DNA of 64,000 nucleotides from Dryomyza anilis (taxonomy: Eukaryota; Arthropoda; Insecta; Diptera; Dryomyzidae). Each line of letters opens with the position of its first letter. The stretch's first letter is position 1. Shown piece by piece: positions 10,461 to 21,357 of the stretch. A program made the translations under genes and the position numbers. The notes beneath the pieces were generated by a model. It was not told the origin of the DNA. It ran no database searches and saw only the letters and a list, made by a program, of their open reading frames with translations. The stretch lies in NCBI GenBank assembly GCA_951804985.1, contig OX638130.1, forward strand, positions 78,734,583 to 78,798,582, given 5' to 3'.

Positions 10461-10563
10461 GCCGCGGTAGCTCAGTGGTTAGTGCGTTGGACTGCGAGTA
10501 CCCGGTTCAAGCCTGACCTGGGGCTAACAAAATCTTTTCATAGAAACATTTGTCTATACCGCG
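10461..10563 (+). repeat. tRNA-derived SINE, family A, copy 1 (5' part)
   Basis: The head gccgcggtagctcagtggtt matches a Pol III A box and cggttcaagcc a B box. It continues into the family body (gctaacaaaatcttttcata, aacattt, ctataccgcg) and then stops. About 12 bases of the anticodon-arm region present in copies 2 and 3 are deleted. It sits inside the LINE 1 endonuclease. Not a functional tRNA, because the D and anticodon stems do not pair well. Confidence 0.75.
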
Positions 10564-12549
10564 TGTTCGAATTTTAGACTTCATTTTTACATCAAACAAT
10601 TTGAAAAAATGTGCGAATTAAGTCTGTCGCCTCTTTCTAATAATTGTTTACACCATAAAGCACTTAGTGTTAATTTTGGGTTTTATAATTTCCATTCCAA
10701 TGAAAGTGGTTGTAATGACATATATGACTTCGATAAAGGAAATTTCACTGCTATTAGCAAATTTTTAAGAACTATTGATTGGTCAGTTTTAAATTCATTT
10801 TCTGAACCATTAGATATTTTTAATTTTATAAATGAAAATTTTACTTTGGCGTTTTCTAGATTTCTTTCATCAAAATACAAACTTTTAAAGAATAAACCAC
10901 CATGGTTCAATGCCAGATTATCAAAATTAAAAAATATCAAAAATAAATCGTTTAAACAATATCAAACTACAAAATGTGAGTCTGATCGCGATCAATTCAT
11001 TTTTATATAAACAATAAATTTATAAAACAGAAACAAAATTGAGATAAAATCCATCAGCTGTTTGGCATTTTATTAATAAAAAAGAAAAACCAATGGATTC
11101 CCATCTAGTATGGAATATGATGGCAAATAATCTAGCAATACAACAGAATCCTGTAATATGTTTGCCAAATTTTTTTCAATCGGTTTATAAATTATGTGAT
11201 ACAAAAATGAACAGTGATTTCAATTCTCCGAATCAAGCTGGTTTTCAATCTATGGACATTTCTGAAGATGATGTTGAATTTGCCATTTCTGATTTAAAAT
11301 CTAGTTCAAATTGCGAATATAATGATTTTCGATATTCTTTAAAAATTTTTCAAAAAATGTTATTAAACCTTTTCCAATATTGTTTAATAAATGTGTAAAG
11401 AGTTCCATGTTCTTGGATGATTGGAAAATTTGTTTTATTGTACCAATATTTAAATCGAGTAACCGTAATTATGTGAATAATTACAGAGCAATTGTTAAGC
11501 AAAAAACTTTAGCAAAGTTGTTTGATCATATAATTAAAATTAAATTATTTGATCACATTAAAAGCGTTATCAGTGACTGTCAACATTGCTTTTTTCCAGG
11601 CAGATCAACATGTTCAAATTTGAAGTTATTAACTAATCACATTGTCAATGCTATGGAACAGCATAATCAGTTAGATGTGATTTATACTGATTTTTCAAAA
11701 GCATTTCACAAAGTTGATCACACGATTTTATTACTAAAATTGAAAAAGTTTGGATTTTTCGAACAACTTATAAAATTTTTTGTAAGTTTTTTAATAAATG
11801 GAAAATTGAAAGTTAAAATTGGCTCTTGTTATTCTGAAGTTGTTGTAAATGCATGTTCTGGAATCTCAGGGTACGCATTGTGGACCGTTATTGTTTATAA
11901 TGTTCATTAATGATTTGCATCTTTAAAACAAAATTTGGTAAATGTTTGATTTTTGCAGATGATATAAAATTGTTTCTTAAAGTTAATCATATGGGGGATT
12001 GCTTTAAATTACAAGATGATTTAGCAATGTTAAATGCATGGCGTTACTCAAACAAATTAAATATGAATGTTAATAAATGTTGTGTTTAATCTTACACAAA
12101 ATCTAGCATTCTAATAAATTTCACATACACAATAATTTAATTTTATATCGATAATTTGAAATAAAAGATTTAGAAGTAATATTTGACTCTAATTAAAATT
12201 ATTATAACTATATTGTTTCGAAATCATATGCTATGTTAGGATTCATTAAAAGAAATTCGAAATCTTTCTAGGATCCAATGACAATTAAGGCTCTTTATAT
12301 ATCTTTAGTACGGAGCCATCTTCTACTGTTTGGAATCCTTATAATGAAAATTCTAACCGCATTGAGAAAGTTAAAAAAAAAAATAACTAGATACGCCATT
12401 TTCCAACTACATTGGTCTGATGTTCACCTATATTATGTGCAAGGCGCAAATTACTTTGGTTATAATCTTTTAAAGATAGAAAAACTTATTTTTCATAAAT
12501 GTTTGTTTATAATATTTTATCTGAAAAAGTAAATGGTTCTGAGCTCTTA
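10564..12549 (+). pseudogene. LINE 1: endonuclease tail, linker and reverse transcriptase
   Basis: It begins RILDFIFTSNN, the C-terminal endonuclease text, then the linker with PPWFNARLSKLKNIKNKSFK near 10898. RT motifs follow: DWKICFIVPIFKSSNR, CFFPGRSTCSN, VIYTDFSKAFHKVDH near 11676, a one-base loss near 11867 in the GxxQG..GPLLFIMFIND block, then FADDIKLF at about 11956, which is the catalytic A/D-D box. A C-terminal part is near 12278-12420 (TIKALYISLVRS, KKITRYAIFQLHW). Many shifts and stops occur. The family is Jockey-like; the precise clade is not resolved. Confidence 0.8.
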
Positions 12550-13509
12550 AGTGCCGTTTACACAATGTTCGGTTACGTTAAAATTTATCTGTACGTTTGT
12601 TAACTGGCAGATAGCCTAACTTTCAGAATATAGTTTCCGTTAAATATTTTCGTTTTCACCAACACAAATTATTTAACTTCCGGCAGAGAGTATATATTTG
12701 ATATAGAGTTTCCATACAGGTGGTTTCGCTGCCACTTTTGTCAAATAAATTCAAACATTGGTTATGTGGAAATTGAAACGAAAATTTTGTCAACAGACAC
12801 ATTTTCAAATCAATATTCTGATGTTTTCTGCCACATTTTTGGACAGAAAAATAATTAAAATTTATAAGGCGTTGGATTGCAATATATCTTGGTAAGTTTG
12901 GTTGCAAAATATCCGCGGACAGATCCAGTTTTGTGCACTGTTTTCCTCTGTTAACTTCAATCTGTAAAATTCCAATTCCACATAACTAATGTTTTCGGCA
13001 GCGACGTCAGCAAACTCGGAAGGAAACTCTATATCAAATGTATACTCTCTGCTTCCGGTTAGAACGATATTGTAATAGATTTCTGTCATATCTGGCAACT
13101 AATTGACATAAATAAATTAATTAAAATTTAATTTTTCAAATTTAATATTTCATGAAATTGTGTATTTGTTTCTCGTCATATTTGGATATTGCGACGACAG
13201 ATTTGCAATGGCAATAGACCGTTTTGCTAATATTTCTATTGCCATTTACCTTATGATATTTTGCGACATTGCATTTTGGTATTTCAGGAACAATTTTATG
13301 CACAAATTTCAGCATCATTTTTTCAATGGATTGTCAAAATCTGTCGGTTATAAATATAACGGAAACATGTTCTATCGATTGAAATATCTGCCGGTTAAAG
13401 AAAATTTAAATGATAAACAGATATAACAAATGATTGTGAAAACGAATTTTGCACAAACTGTCGGTTAAAGTGAAAGGTAATTATTAACTAGATATTGTGA
13501 AAACGACCC
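12550..13509. mobile_element. TA-target hairpin MITE inside LINE 1
   Basis: 960 bp flanked by TA on both sides (12548-12549 and 13510-13511). The ends agtgccgtttacacaat and, in reverse complement, gggtcgttttcacaat are imperfect inverted repeats. Internally, 12669-12775 and 12950-13075 are inverted copies (ttccggcagagagtat against atactctctgcttccgg; ggttatgtggaa against ttccacataac). Deleting the insert and one TA joins the LINE frame as ELLNYFNVFVPP without a shift. The short frame at 12862-13098 (-) is an arm of this hairpin, not a gene. Confidence 0.75.
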
Positions 13510-13827
13510 TAAATTATTTTAATGTGTTTGTTCCACCTATAGATTTAAGAAATAATCGTTTATTTGTTGAGTTATTACATAGATTAAATTATGCTCTCAA
13601 TGAACCTATTTCTAGATGTATTATAGTTTTTCTCCTTTTGTAAATATCAATGTTAATGAATATAGGTTTAAATTAAATTTCTTTATACTGTTTAATTAAT
13701 TATATAATTATTTTTTTGAATTGTAATTAGTCTGTAAGATACAAATCAGTAGACTGAATAAAATGAATTAATGAAAAATAAAATAATAAATTAAAATAAG
13801 ATATAATAAAAATAAAATAATAAAAAT
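13510..13827 (+). pseudogene. LINE 1: C-terminus, 3' UTR and A-rich tail
   Basis: It continues NYFNVFVPPIDLRNNRLF, then LLHRLNYALNEPISR, the usual C-terminal end of Jockey-like RT proteins. After about 13640 there is non-coding sequence and an (AAATA)-type tail at 13750-13827, consistent with the LINE 3' end. The next repeat starts at the tail. Confidence 0.75.
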
Positions 13828-14567
13828 AACCAGTTGGGAAGGTTAGGTAACATGGGAAATTTTAAAGTATGTGTTATTATGATAGTTAGGATTATCAAAA
13901 TTATAGTCGGTCTAAGCCGACTATAAATACCCTGCACATATGTGTGGTTACCATTCAAATTGGTATATAGGTCACCAGGGTATACGAATCCTGAAAAAAA
14001 CTACAAACTTTCCATCGCTGAAGAATTTCCATTCATTTGATACCCATATTCACAAATGGGTAGGTGTACCGAATTTCGAATTTTTTTTGGGAACCACAAC
14101 TCGTTTCGCAGGAAAACATTATTTTCATGTATTTCAGCATGATGTCAATATATATTTGACCAAAAAAGTTTACCTAAGCACGTATACAGTAAAATTGATC
14201 TGTAGATGTAAATTTTATATGAGGTATTTGAACATAAATGGTCGGTTCTCACGTCACAATAAATCGATCAAGCCAATTTTCTTGTTTAGACAGCTTAGAT
14301 ATATAAGTAATCTAAATCTAAAGTTTCATTGCTCTAGCTCTTCTACTTTTTTCGTAATCGTGATTTCAACAGACAGACAGAAGGACAGACGGACAGACAG
14401 ACATACGGACAGACAGACGGACAGACGGACATCGCTAAATCGACCCAGGAGGTCATGCTGATCAAGAATATATATACTTTTCCATACCGGAGATGCTTTC
14501 TTCAGGGTATTACAAACGGCATACCAAACTGAATATACCCTTTCACCCTTAGTGTAGGGCATAAAAA
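13828..14567 (+). repeat. Interspersed repeat family A, copy 1
   Basis: It starts aaccagttgggaaggttag and ends agtgtagggcataaaaa. It contains the palindrome TATAGTCGGTCTAAG/CCGACTATA near 13902-13925, the word catatgtgtggttaccatt, and a (cagacagacgga)n tract at 14370-14430. Copies 2 (25743), 3 (36471) and 4 (34991, reverse) share the same start, so 13828 is a true end. No protein is encoded; the frame at 13940-14461 translates the repeat. Confidence 0.8.
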
Positions 14568-14688
14568 TTATTAATTATTTATATACAATAAGTACTAAAA
14601 CATTTAATTTTTTAAATGTTCATACCTATATCAAGTCACGACAATGCAGGCGGCGGTGTTTTTATTGTTACCACTATCGTAATATACC
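14568..14688. other. Short AT-rich spacer
   Basis: Nothing recognised between repeat A and the SINE. The cggcggtg patch near 14650 has no identifiable role. Confidence 0.3.
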
Positions 14689-14908
14689 ACAAATATTATA
14701 ATAATAATAGTTTGGAGCTACAGTCCCATAAAAACATAGGCTGAGCTCTGATCCGGCGATGACGAATCCGGTGAGAGCTTTTCATAGGCAATGTTTTACT
14801 CTCGTAGGTTTGCCTTTTATTGCCGAGAGGTAGCTCGGTACATAAAAATGTTTCTATGATGTTGTTTTCCCCAGTCCAGGCTGTGATCTTTTGGCTCGCA
14901 GTCCATTC
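14689..14908 (-). repeat. SINE family A, copy 2 (body and partial head)
   Basis: On the minus strand it reads the end of the head (ggactgcgagcc, ccaaaagatc), then the body with accgagctacctctcgg, tgcctatgaaaagctctcac and gggactgtagctccaaac, then an ATT-rich tail at 14689-14710. It matches 35417-35727 over most of its length, with a deletion of the central body. Confidence 0.7.
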
Positions 14909-15009
14909 CATTTTGTTCATAAATGGAATGAACGCCGGTAATTGTGACACCGTTTATAATATATATATGAAAAAAATCATTATATTTATGAACAATTCTT
15001 CGTATATAC
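14905..15009. repeat. Target repeat split by gypsy copy 2 (left part)
   Basis: The text tgttcataaatggaatgaacgcc and tatttatgaacaattc belongs to the 'gttcat' MITE family also seen at 22996-23190 and 27024-27213. It continues at 21895-21990 after the retrotransposon. Confidence 0.5.
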
Positions 15010-15533
15010 CGTTACGAAAATTCATTCCACGGAAAACTGTTCTACGAGTTCGTATCGCTGGATTGTGTACAAAATAAAAACGCACTTATATTTGGTTTTA
15101 ACTAGTATTATTTCAACTAGTATTAATTAACTTTATTAATTTAAATAACAACTTAAAGAATAATCACTTATATCAACTGAATTACTACAATTTATCTTTA
15201 CAATGTTCACTCACGAGACGCACTAGTTCACTATTAAATCACAACTGAAGTACAGTGCCTTAGATGCGCGGCCTTATATACTGCAGGCATCAGTTCGACA
15301 CGTTTCGACAAGCTTCGACTTGTTTCGAGAACCTTCTACTCGTTTCGTGAATGACGCATGCTATTGGCATCTCATTCGCACTCATGTGTTTTAATGCGCT
15401 GATCTTCCATCTCTTTCTCGCACACTGCCTCAGTGCGCTGAATGATCTTCCGTCTCTTTCTAACACATTGCTTAGTGCGCTGAATTATTGTTGATTGCTT
15501 GCACAGTGGAGCAAATTACCCCTTTTCGTAACA
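15010..15533 (-). repeat. 3' LTR of gypsy copy 2
   Basis: 524 bp. The outer end reads CGTTACG instead of TGTTACG, a single terminal change. Otherwise I found no difference from the 3' LTR of copy 1, including the same 21-bp absence and the same gatgcctgcag. TATA box at 15274-15280, heat-shock-like motif at 15324-15337 (both on the minus strand). It is much less like its own 5' LTR. Confidence 0.93.
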
Positions 15534-16901
15534 CTGCCCTCCACCTAAATCTGTTCGTCCCGAACAGATGTTAATCCTCTCTCTCTCTATACGGCGCCAA
15601 CCTTTCTAAATGTACCACTTTCATTTTTCTTCTAACGCCTGCAGTATTCTAAATACGATACACGTCATCGTTAATTCTTTTAATTATCTTGTATGGTCCT
15701 TCCCAGTGTGTTTGTAGCTTAGGGGATAAGCCTTTCTTCCTTTGTGGGTTATAGAGCAAAACAAGTTGTCCTTCCGTAAATCCCTCTGAATTTGTGCGCA
15801 AGTCGTATCTGGCCTTCATCTTATCACTCGCAAATTGTGTACGCTGTCTTACAAACCAATGCACTTCGTTCATTTCTTCTCTTTTTCTGAAAACATAATT
15901 GTGTACAGGAATTCCAGCTGAAGGACTCGCACCAAACTTTAAATCCGCAGGTAATCTTAAGTCTGTTCCAAAAACAATTTTAGATGGTGAAGCTGCTGTG
16001 GTATCATGAACCGCCGTTCGATAAGCCATGAGGAATAGTGGTATGTGTGTATCCCAATCTTTTTGATTTTTATCAACCACTTTTCTGAGATACTCTTCCA
16101 AAGTCCGATTGAATCTCTCCACCATGCCGTCTGATTGCGGGTGCAAAGGCGTTGTTCGTGTTTTGTGTATGTTGAGGACTTTGCATACTTCTTTAAATAC
16201 AGCAGACTCAAAATTTCGTCCTTGATCTGAATGCAATTCCAACGGTACTCCAAAACGGCTTACCCAGTTGTTAACTAATGCATCCGCAACTGTTGTGGCT
16301 TCTTGATTCGGCATGGGATACACTTCAGGCCACTTGCTGAAGTAGTCAATGACGACAAGCACATATTTATTCCCCGCATCACTGATTGGAAACGGCCCGG
16401 CGACATCCATGGCAATACGCTCGAATGGTGCTCCCACGTTGTATTGATGCATCCTGTCGCGAATTCTGAATCCAATCTGCGACTGACTCTTGGCATCCAA
16501 TCCAATAAAAACGTTTCTTTACCTTCTCGACCGTTTTATTAATGCCCAAATGACCACCACTAGATCCACTATGGTATTCCGCTAATATCTCTTTTATTTT
16601 TGACTTGGGAACAACAATCAAACTTCGAGCGGATGTGCAATCTTCATTTTCCCATACACGATATAAGCAACCATCTTGTAGCTTTAAGCTCTGCCACTGT
16701 GCCCAGTAAGCTTCAGTTATTGGACTGTCCGCCGCTATATCTTCCCATGATGGTTTTCTTTGCTGTTCCTTGAACATCAAGATTTTTGTGAGGTCGGGAT
16801 CACTCTTTTGATCAATTTTTATTTGTTCCGGAGGCAAAACATTTAGCAACCGAAAGTCAGTTATGTTTTCTTTTCCTTCAGCTCTTGAACAATGTCTGCA
16901 T
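15534..16901 (-). pseudogene. pol: pol of gypsy copy 2: linker and integrase
   Basis: From high to low coordinates: the RNase H-integrase linker (DQKSDPDLTKI, KQQRKPSW-type text at 16740-16830), the zinc-finger region (EYHSGSSGGHLGINKTVEKV, FYWIGC) at about 16500-16580, then a frame change, then the integrase core at 16500-15649 with AMDVAGPF, HSDQGRNF and VERFNRTLEEY intact, and the C-terminal GPYKI. A nonsense change turns YRIQ into YRI-stop. The frame change after FYWIGCQESVADWI removes the CxxC part of the HHCC finger and is shared with copy 1. Confidence 0.9.
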
Positions 16902-18299
16902 TAGGGTGGTTCAGAAACATATGGAAAAAACTCAAGTACACCTTACGATTCAACTTACCTCAAATTATGTGAGGGCGTACCGTTCGTAACATCTTGCCCA
17001 AATGTCAACACCCTACGAATATTGGAAGACGGTGCTACACGGGCATATGTGTTGGCGATCACCAAACAAATCATCAAAATTTGTATTGTACTATCGCGAT
17101 GATAACTATATATAATGATAGTATTAATAAATTCAGTAAGTTACATATGGCCATTATGTCCTGAGTTTGTATATGAAGGACATTAAGGACATGACAATGT
17201 GAAATACGCAAGTAACAAATAAATGTATATGTTTTAATACACCTCGTCAATTTCATCAATACATATATATCAAATTAAAGCTATTTTAATTTCCTTTTTA
17301 ATGAACTATAATGCAACAAAATTGGCCGGGCACTATAAAAGATATAGCGGTTTAAGAATAACATAGGTTTAGAATTTTATTTTCTTTATTTTCTACTTTA
17401 ATAAAAATATTATGTGCATAATGTATAGTTTTTATGTAATAAATGAAAGTTCTGATCATTTACCTTTAATTTGATATACCACTTTTTAAAACCAGTTGCA
17501 ATATTTAATTAAAATTATTTATAATAACTCAAATGAGTCATCTCATATTAAATATGAAACCACACTATCTGGAAAGCTGAATATTGGCCAATATCTTAAT
17601 TTTGAGCTGTTTCAACATACTTACAAATTTCATCCAATTCTGAGAAGTCCTGTATTTTTTTTTTTTTTTTTGTTGATTTGTATAGAGTGGCGCATTTGAG
17701 TTAATTTAAAAAATTTAACTAAATATTGCAACTGGTGTAAGAAAGTGGTATATCAAATTAAAGGTAAATCATTAGATCTTTTTTTTATTATATAAAAACT
17801 ACATTATGAATACAATATTTTTAGTAAATTAGCCATAAAATAAAAATCGAAACATTTTAGTTCTAAAAGCCCTAACTCTTTATTAATACCAGACCAATTT
17901 CATTGTATTATAGTTCTTTAGAAAGTAAATAAAAATAGCTTTGATATATATATTGATGAAATTGAGGAGGTATTTAAAAACATATTCATTTTTTTATTTA
18001 TATTGGTTTTTATATATTGGAAGGTCCTTAATGTCCTTCATATACAAACTCAGGACATAATCACCATATGTAACTTACTGAATTTATTTATGCTATCATT
18101 ACATATACTTATCATCGCGATATGCAAATACAAATTTTGAAGATTTGTTCGGAGATCGCCAACACATATGACCATGTAGCATTGTCTTCCAATTATCGTA
18201 GGGTGTTGAAATTTGGCTAAAATCTTACGAAGGGGACTCCCTCACATAATTTGAGGTACGTTGACTGTAGTTAAAAAAAAGGGAATTTGAACCACCCTA
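16902..18299. mobile_element. Long-inverted-repeat (foldback) hAT-like element
   Basis: 1398 bp flanked by the 8-bp duplication GTCTGCAT (16894-16901 and 18300-18307). The outer ends TAGGGTGGTTC and GAACCACCCTA are perfect. The inverted match continues inward for about 600 bp per arm with moderate divergence (cctcaaattatgtgagg; catatgtgttggcgatc; gtcctgagtttgtatatgaa; tttacctttaatttgatata), leaving a loop at about 17530-17700. No transposase is present. The uninterrupted site exists in copy 1 at about 5838-5850, which confirms the boundaries. Superfamily is inferred from duplication length and the TAGGG end. Confidence 0.85.
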
Positions 18300-19410
18300 G
18301 TCTGCATTCTAGTTTACATGGGCGTCGTGACAGAGCATCTGCATTTCCATGATTTCCTCCTTTACGATGTTCTATTGAGAAATCGTAGCACTGTAATCGT
18401 TCTATCCAACGCGCAATTTGGCCTTCCGGATCTTTGAACTGAAGTAACCATCGTAGTGCTGCGCGATCGGTTTTCAAGTGAAACTGTTGTCCGTACAGAT
18501 ACTTATGGAAATTGTTCACACTTTCAATTACAGCAAGAAGCTCCCTCCTGGTGACACAGTAATTTCGCTCGGGCTTGGACAATGTTTTACTGTAGTATGC
18601 GATCACTTTTTCTTGCCCATTGATCACTTGAGAGAGAACTCCGCCTATTCCGTATCCACTTGCATCCGTATTAAGTATAAATTCCTCACCTGGAATTGGA
18701 TACGCAAGAATTGGTGCCGAGCATAGTAGATCTTTTAATTTTAAAAATGCCCCTTCTTGATCATCGCTCCATTGAAATGCGCGGTTCTTTCTTGTCAACT
18801 CATAAAGACTGCTAGCAACATTGGTAAAACCTGGAACAAATTGTCTGTAGTATGTACATAGCCCCAAGAAACTTCGTAGGTCATGTAGATTTTGCGGTCT
18901 GGGCTACTCCTTGACTGCAACTATTTTATCCTCATCTGTATGCACTCCTTTCGTGGTAACTCGATGACCCAGATACTTGACTTCTTTCTTGAAAAGTGAG
19001 CATTTCTTTGGGCTAAGTTGTAGACCCGCAGTTTTCAATCGAAGGAATACTTCCTCTAGATTTCTTAGATGTTCGTTGAAATCCTTGCCCATAACAATTA
19101 TGTCATCAAGGTATACTAGGCATGTTTTCCAGTGTAAACCTTTTAATACGTGGTCCATTAACCGCTCAAATGTTGCTGGGGCATTGCATAGTCTAAATGG
19201 CATTACCAAAAATTGCCATAGTCCATCTCCAGTACCGAATGCAGTCTTCTCTCGATCATTCTTATCGATTTCTACTTACCAGTAACCGCTTTGCAAGTCC
19301 AATGTTGAAAACCATTTAGCATTAGATAGTGTATCCAAGGTGTCATCGATTCTGGGCAGTGGATAACTATCTTTCTTGGTGACATCATTAAGTTTTCGGT
19401 AATCACTGGT
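18300..19410 (-). pseudogene. pol: pol of gypsy copy 2: reverse transcriptase and RNase H
   Basis: From high to low coordinates: LDLQSGYW, the FRLCNAPATFERLMD block, CLVYLDDIIVMGKDF (catalytic YLDD, about 19090-19120), LSPKKCSLFKKEVKYLGH, then RNase H at 18867-18300 with TDASGYGIGGVLSQ, RELLAVIE, DRAALRWL (His changed to Arg relative to copy 1) and NADALSRRP. At about 19405 the sequence jumps to the protease-RT linker, so the first part of RT is missing. The foldback element has split RNase H from integrase. Confidence 0.9.
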
Positions 19411-20089
19411 CTATCACTGTTCCATTTTTAATTAATTTGGATGAGTTTTCCATGTTGATAACTCTTATTGGAACAACTTTGTCTTTTGTCGCTTCTATTA
19501 ATGTTCTTCCGACAACAATATTACTTCTGCTCATTTGCTCATCATTCGCTTCTATAACCCACAACTTGCTTATTCCACAATCTCCATTTAATTTCGCCCA
19601 AACAATTGCTTCTCAATTAGGTGGTATTTTTGTATGAGCGATAACTTGTTTAAATTTCGGGCTCTGGTCACAATCAATGTTTAGTTGGATTTCTGTGTTG
19701 GCATAACTCAAATTTGTTCCTGTTAGATCTAGTGTGAAACAGTTCCTTATCATGAACTTCCATGCCAAGTATTATTTCGTCTACTATTTCCGCCACTATA
19801 AAATCATGCTTCACTGTCGTAATACCAATCTTGATTTCCTTGGTAATCTTTCCTCTGATAGGGGCCTCTTCGCCTGTAGCTGTTTGCAATCTTATTGCAA
19901 TCTTAACCTTAACAAGGTTACTTCTTATTATAGAGTGTGAAGCTCCCGTATCCAATGTTACCATATATGCTGTACAATCAATGACTCCTTCGACAGTTAA
20001 GCTATTTGGCTTTCGAGCATTTTGTGAAATGGAGATTCTGGGGCAATCGGTTATGGGAGTCAGATCGTGCCCAGCAGATCTGACTCGTT
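19411..20089 (-). pseudogene. pol: pol of gypsy copy 2: linker and protease
   Basis: The protease site VTLDTGASHSIIRSNLV is at about 19915-19964, followed by GEEAPIRGKITKEI and EIVDEIILGME, where a frameshift occurs. The linker then reads through the point where copy 1 has its TAA. Frame and spacing after gag match copy 1. Confidence 0.85.
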
Positions 20090-21327
20090 TTAGTTTAAAG
20101 CTTGATTAAAATTTACGCTATTTTGGACATGATCCTGTCTTTCTTCATGTCTGGGTTCATCTGCAGATTGATTTATTGAGCGCTTTCTTTTTTTACGACA
20201 GTCACGTGCCATATGCCTATATGTATCACAGTTGTAACATTTACCTTTGAATTGGGTATCTTTGTTGGCTGATGTGTGTTCGGTTTTAACGCCTGCTTTA
20301 GAGCTAAGGTAACCGAGCTAAGGTAACCGTTTCCGTAAATGTTACCTTGGGCGCAATCACTGTTGCACGTTTTGTCTCCTGATCGTGTATGTCATCAACA
20401 AACGCTTCGATCTTGCACTTTTCTATGAAATCACTCGTTGAATCTGCATACGACAAATGCGCAAGCCTCTCGACGTCCGCTGCATACGCCTGCAAAGTTT
20501 CGCCATTTCGTTGCATTCTACCCTTCAGCTCCATTCGGTATATCTGTTTCATGTGATCACTGCCATATTTTCGCTGCAGTGCAGCCATAACCGCTAAATA
20601 AGTGTTTCGATCACTTTCTGGAACAGTCTGCAATACTTCGGCTGCGCCTCTTTTAAGCGCCACGATAAGTGCGGCTACGCTGTCCTCATTGTTCCATCGA
20701 TTACATACAGCCGTGGTCTCAAATTGCAGCTTGAAAATGTTGAACGCTGTGGTTCCATCATACATCGGCGATTTCAACCTCGTACCACTGGCAACATGCA
20801 GTGATGGACCACTTAGCTGTAGTAACTTTACATTTTCTTGCATTTTCTGTAGTTTTTTTTTCGAAACCATTTTCCAATTTTTGATATTTCTCATCAGCGT
20901 TATTTTCCAACCTTTGAAATTTGTCATCAATACTCAGTTCCATGTCATTTACATGTTTCTCAAGTTCGTTCACTTTTGCATGGAGTGTATTAGAAACTTC
21001 CAGAAGCTGCTTAGAATGTTCCTGTTCCATTCTGGTCGAAATTTCTTGGAGCTGTTTTGAATTTTCTAGAAGCTGTTGTTATATTGCTCCAAGGAACTGG
21101 CTCATATTAAAACATTGGGACTGTACTTTTTGCTCTGTGTCCACACTTTTCGATGACACTGTTGCAGCTTCCAGTTCAAACTCGTGCTCTGCGAGGTCGA
21201 TGCCTTGGTTCTCTAATTTTTCCATTAGACGCTTTTGTAGCTCTACTTTCGTACCTACAGTTGGAAGATTATGAATCGCCAGCTCCTTCTTTAGCTGGTC
21301 GACTTAAAGTTGTTCGAATTTTACCAT
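20090..21327 (-). pseudogene. gag: gag of gypsy copy 2
   Basis: The ATG at 21327 matches that of copy 1. The eighth codon is TAA instead of AAA, so translation would end at once. SAP-like and coiled-coil regions are recognisable at 21280-20870, then capsid-like text (SGTRLKSPMYDGTTAFN, LQAYAADVERLAHLSYADST) at 20810-20400, then a small rearrangement near 20310-20335 that duplicates 'ctaaggtaaccg', and a CCHC knuckle CYNCDTYRHMARDC near 20200-20240. It ends NFNQALN-stop like copy 1. Confidence 0.88.
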
Positions 21328-21357
21328 TTTGTATCACAATCCCACTTCTGACACCAA

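Noticed and set aside
12862..13098. 78-codon minus-strand frame with plausible composition
   Set aside because: Lies across the inverted arm of the TA MITE; the other arm carries the same sequence, and no homology is recognised.
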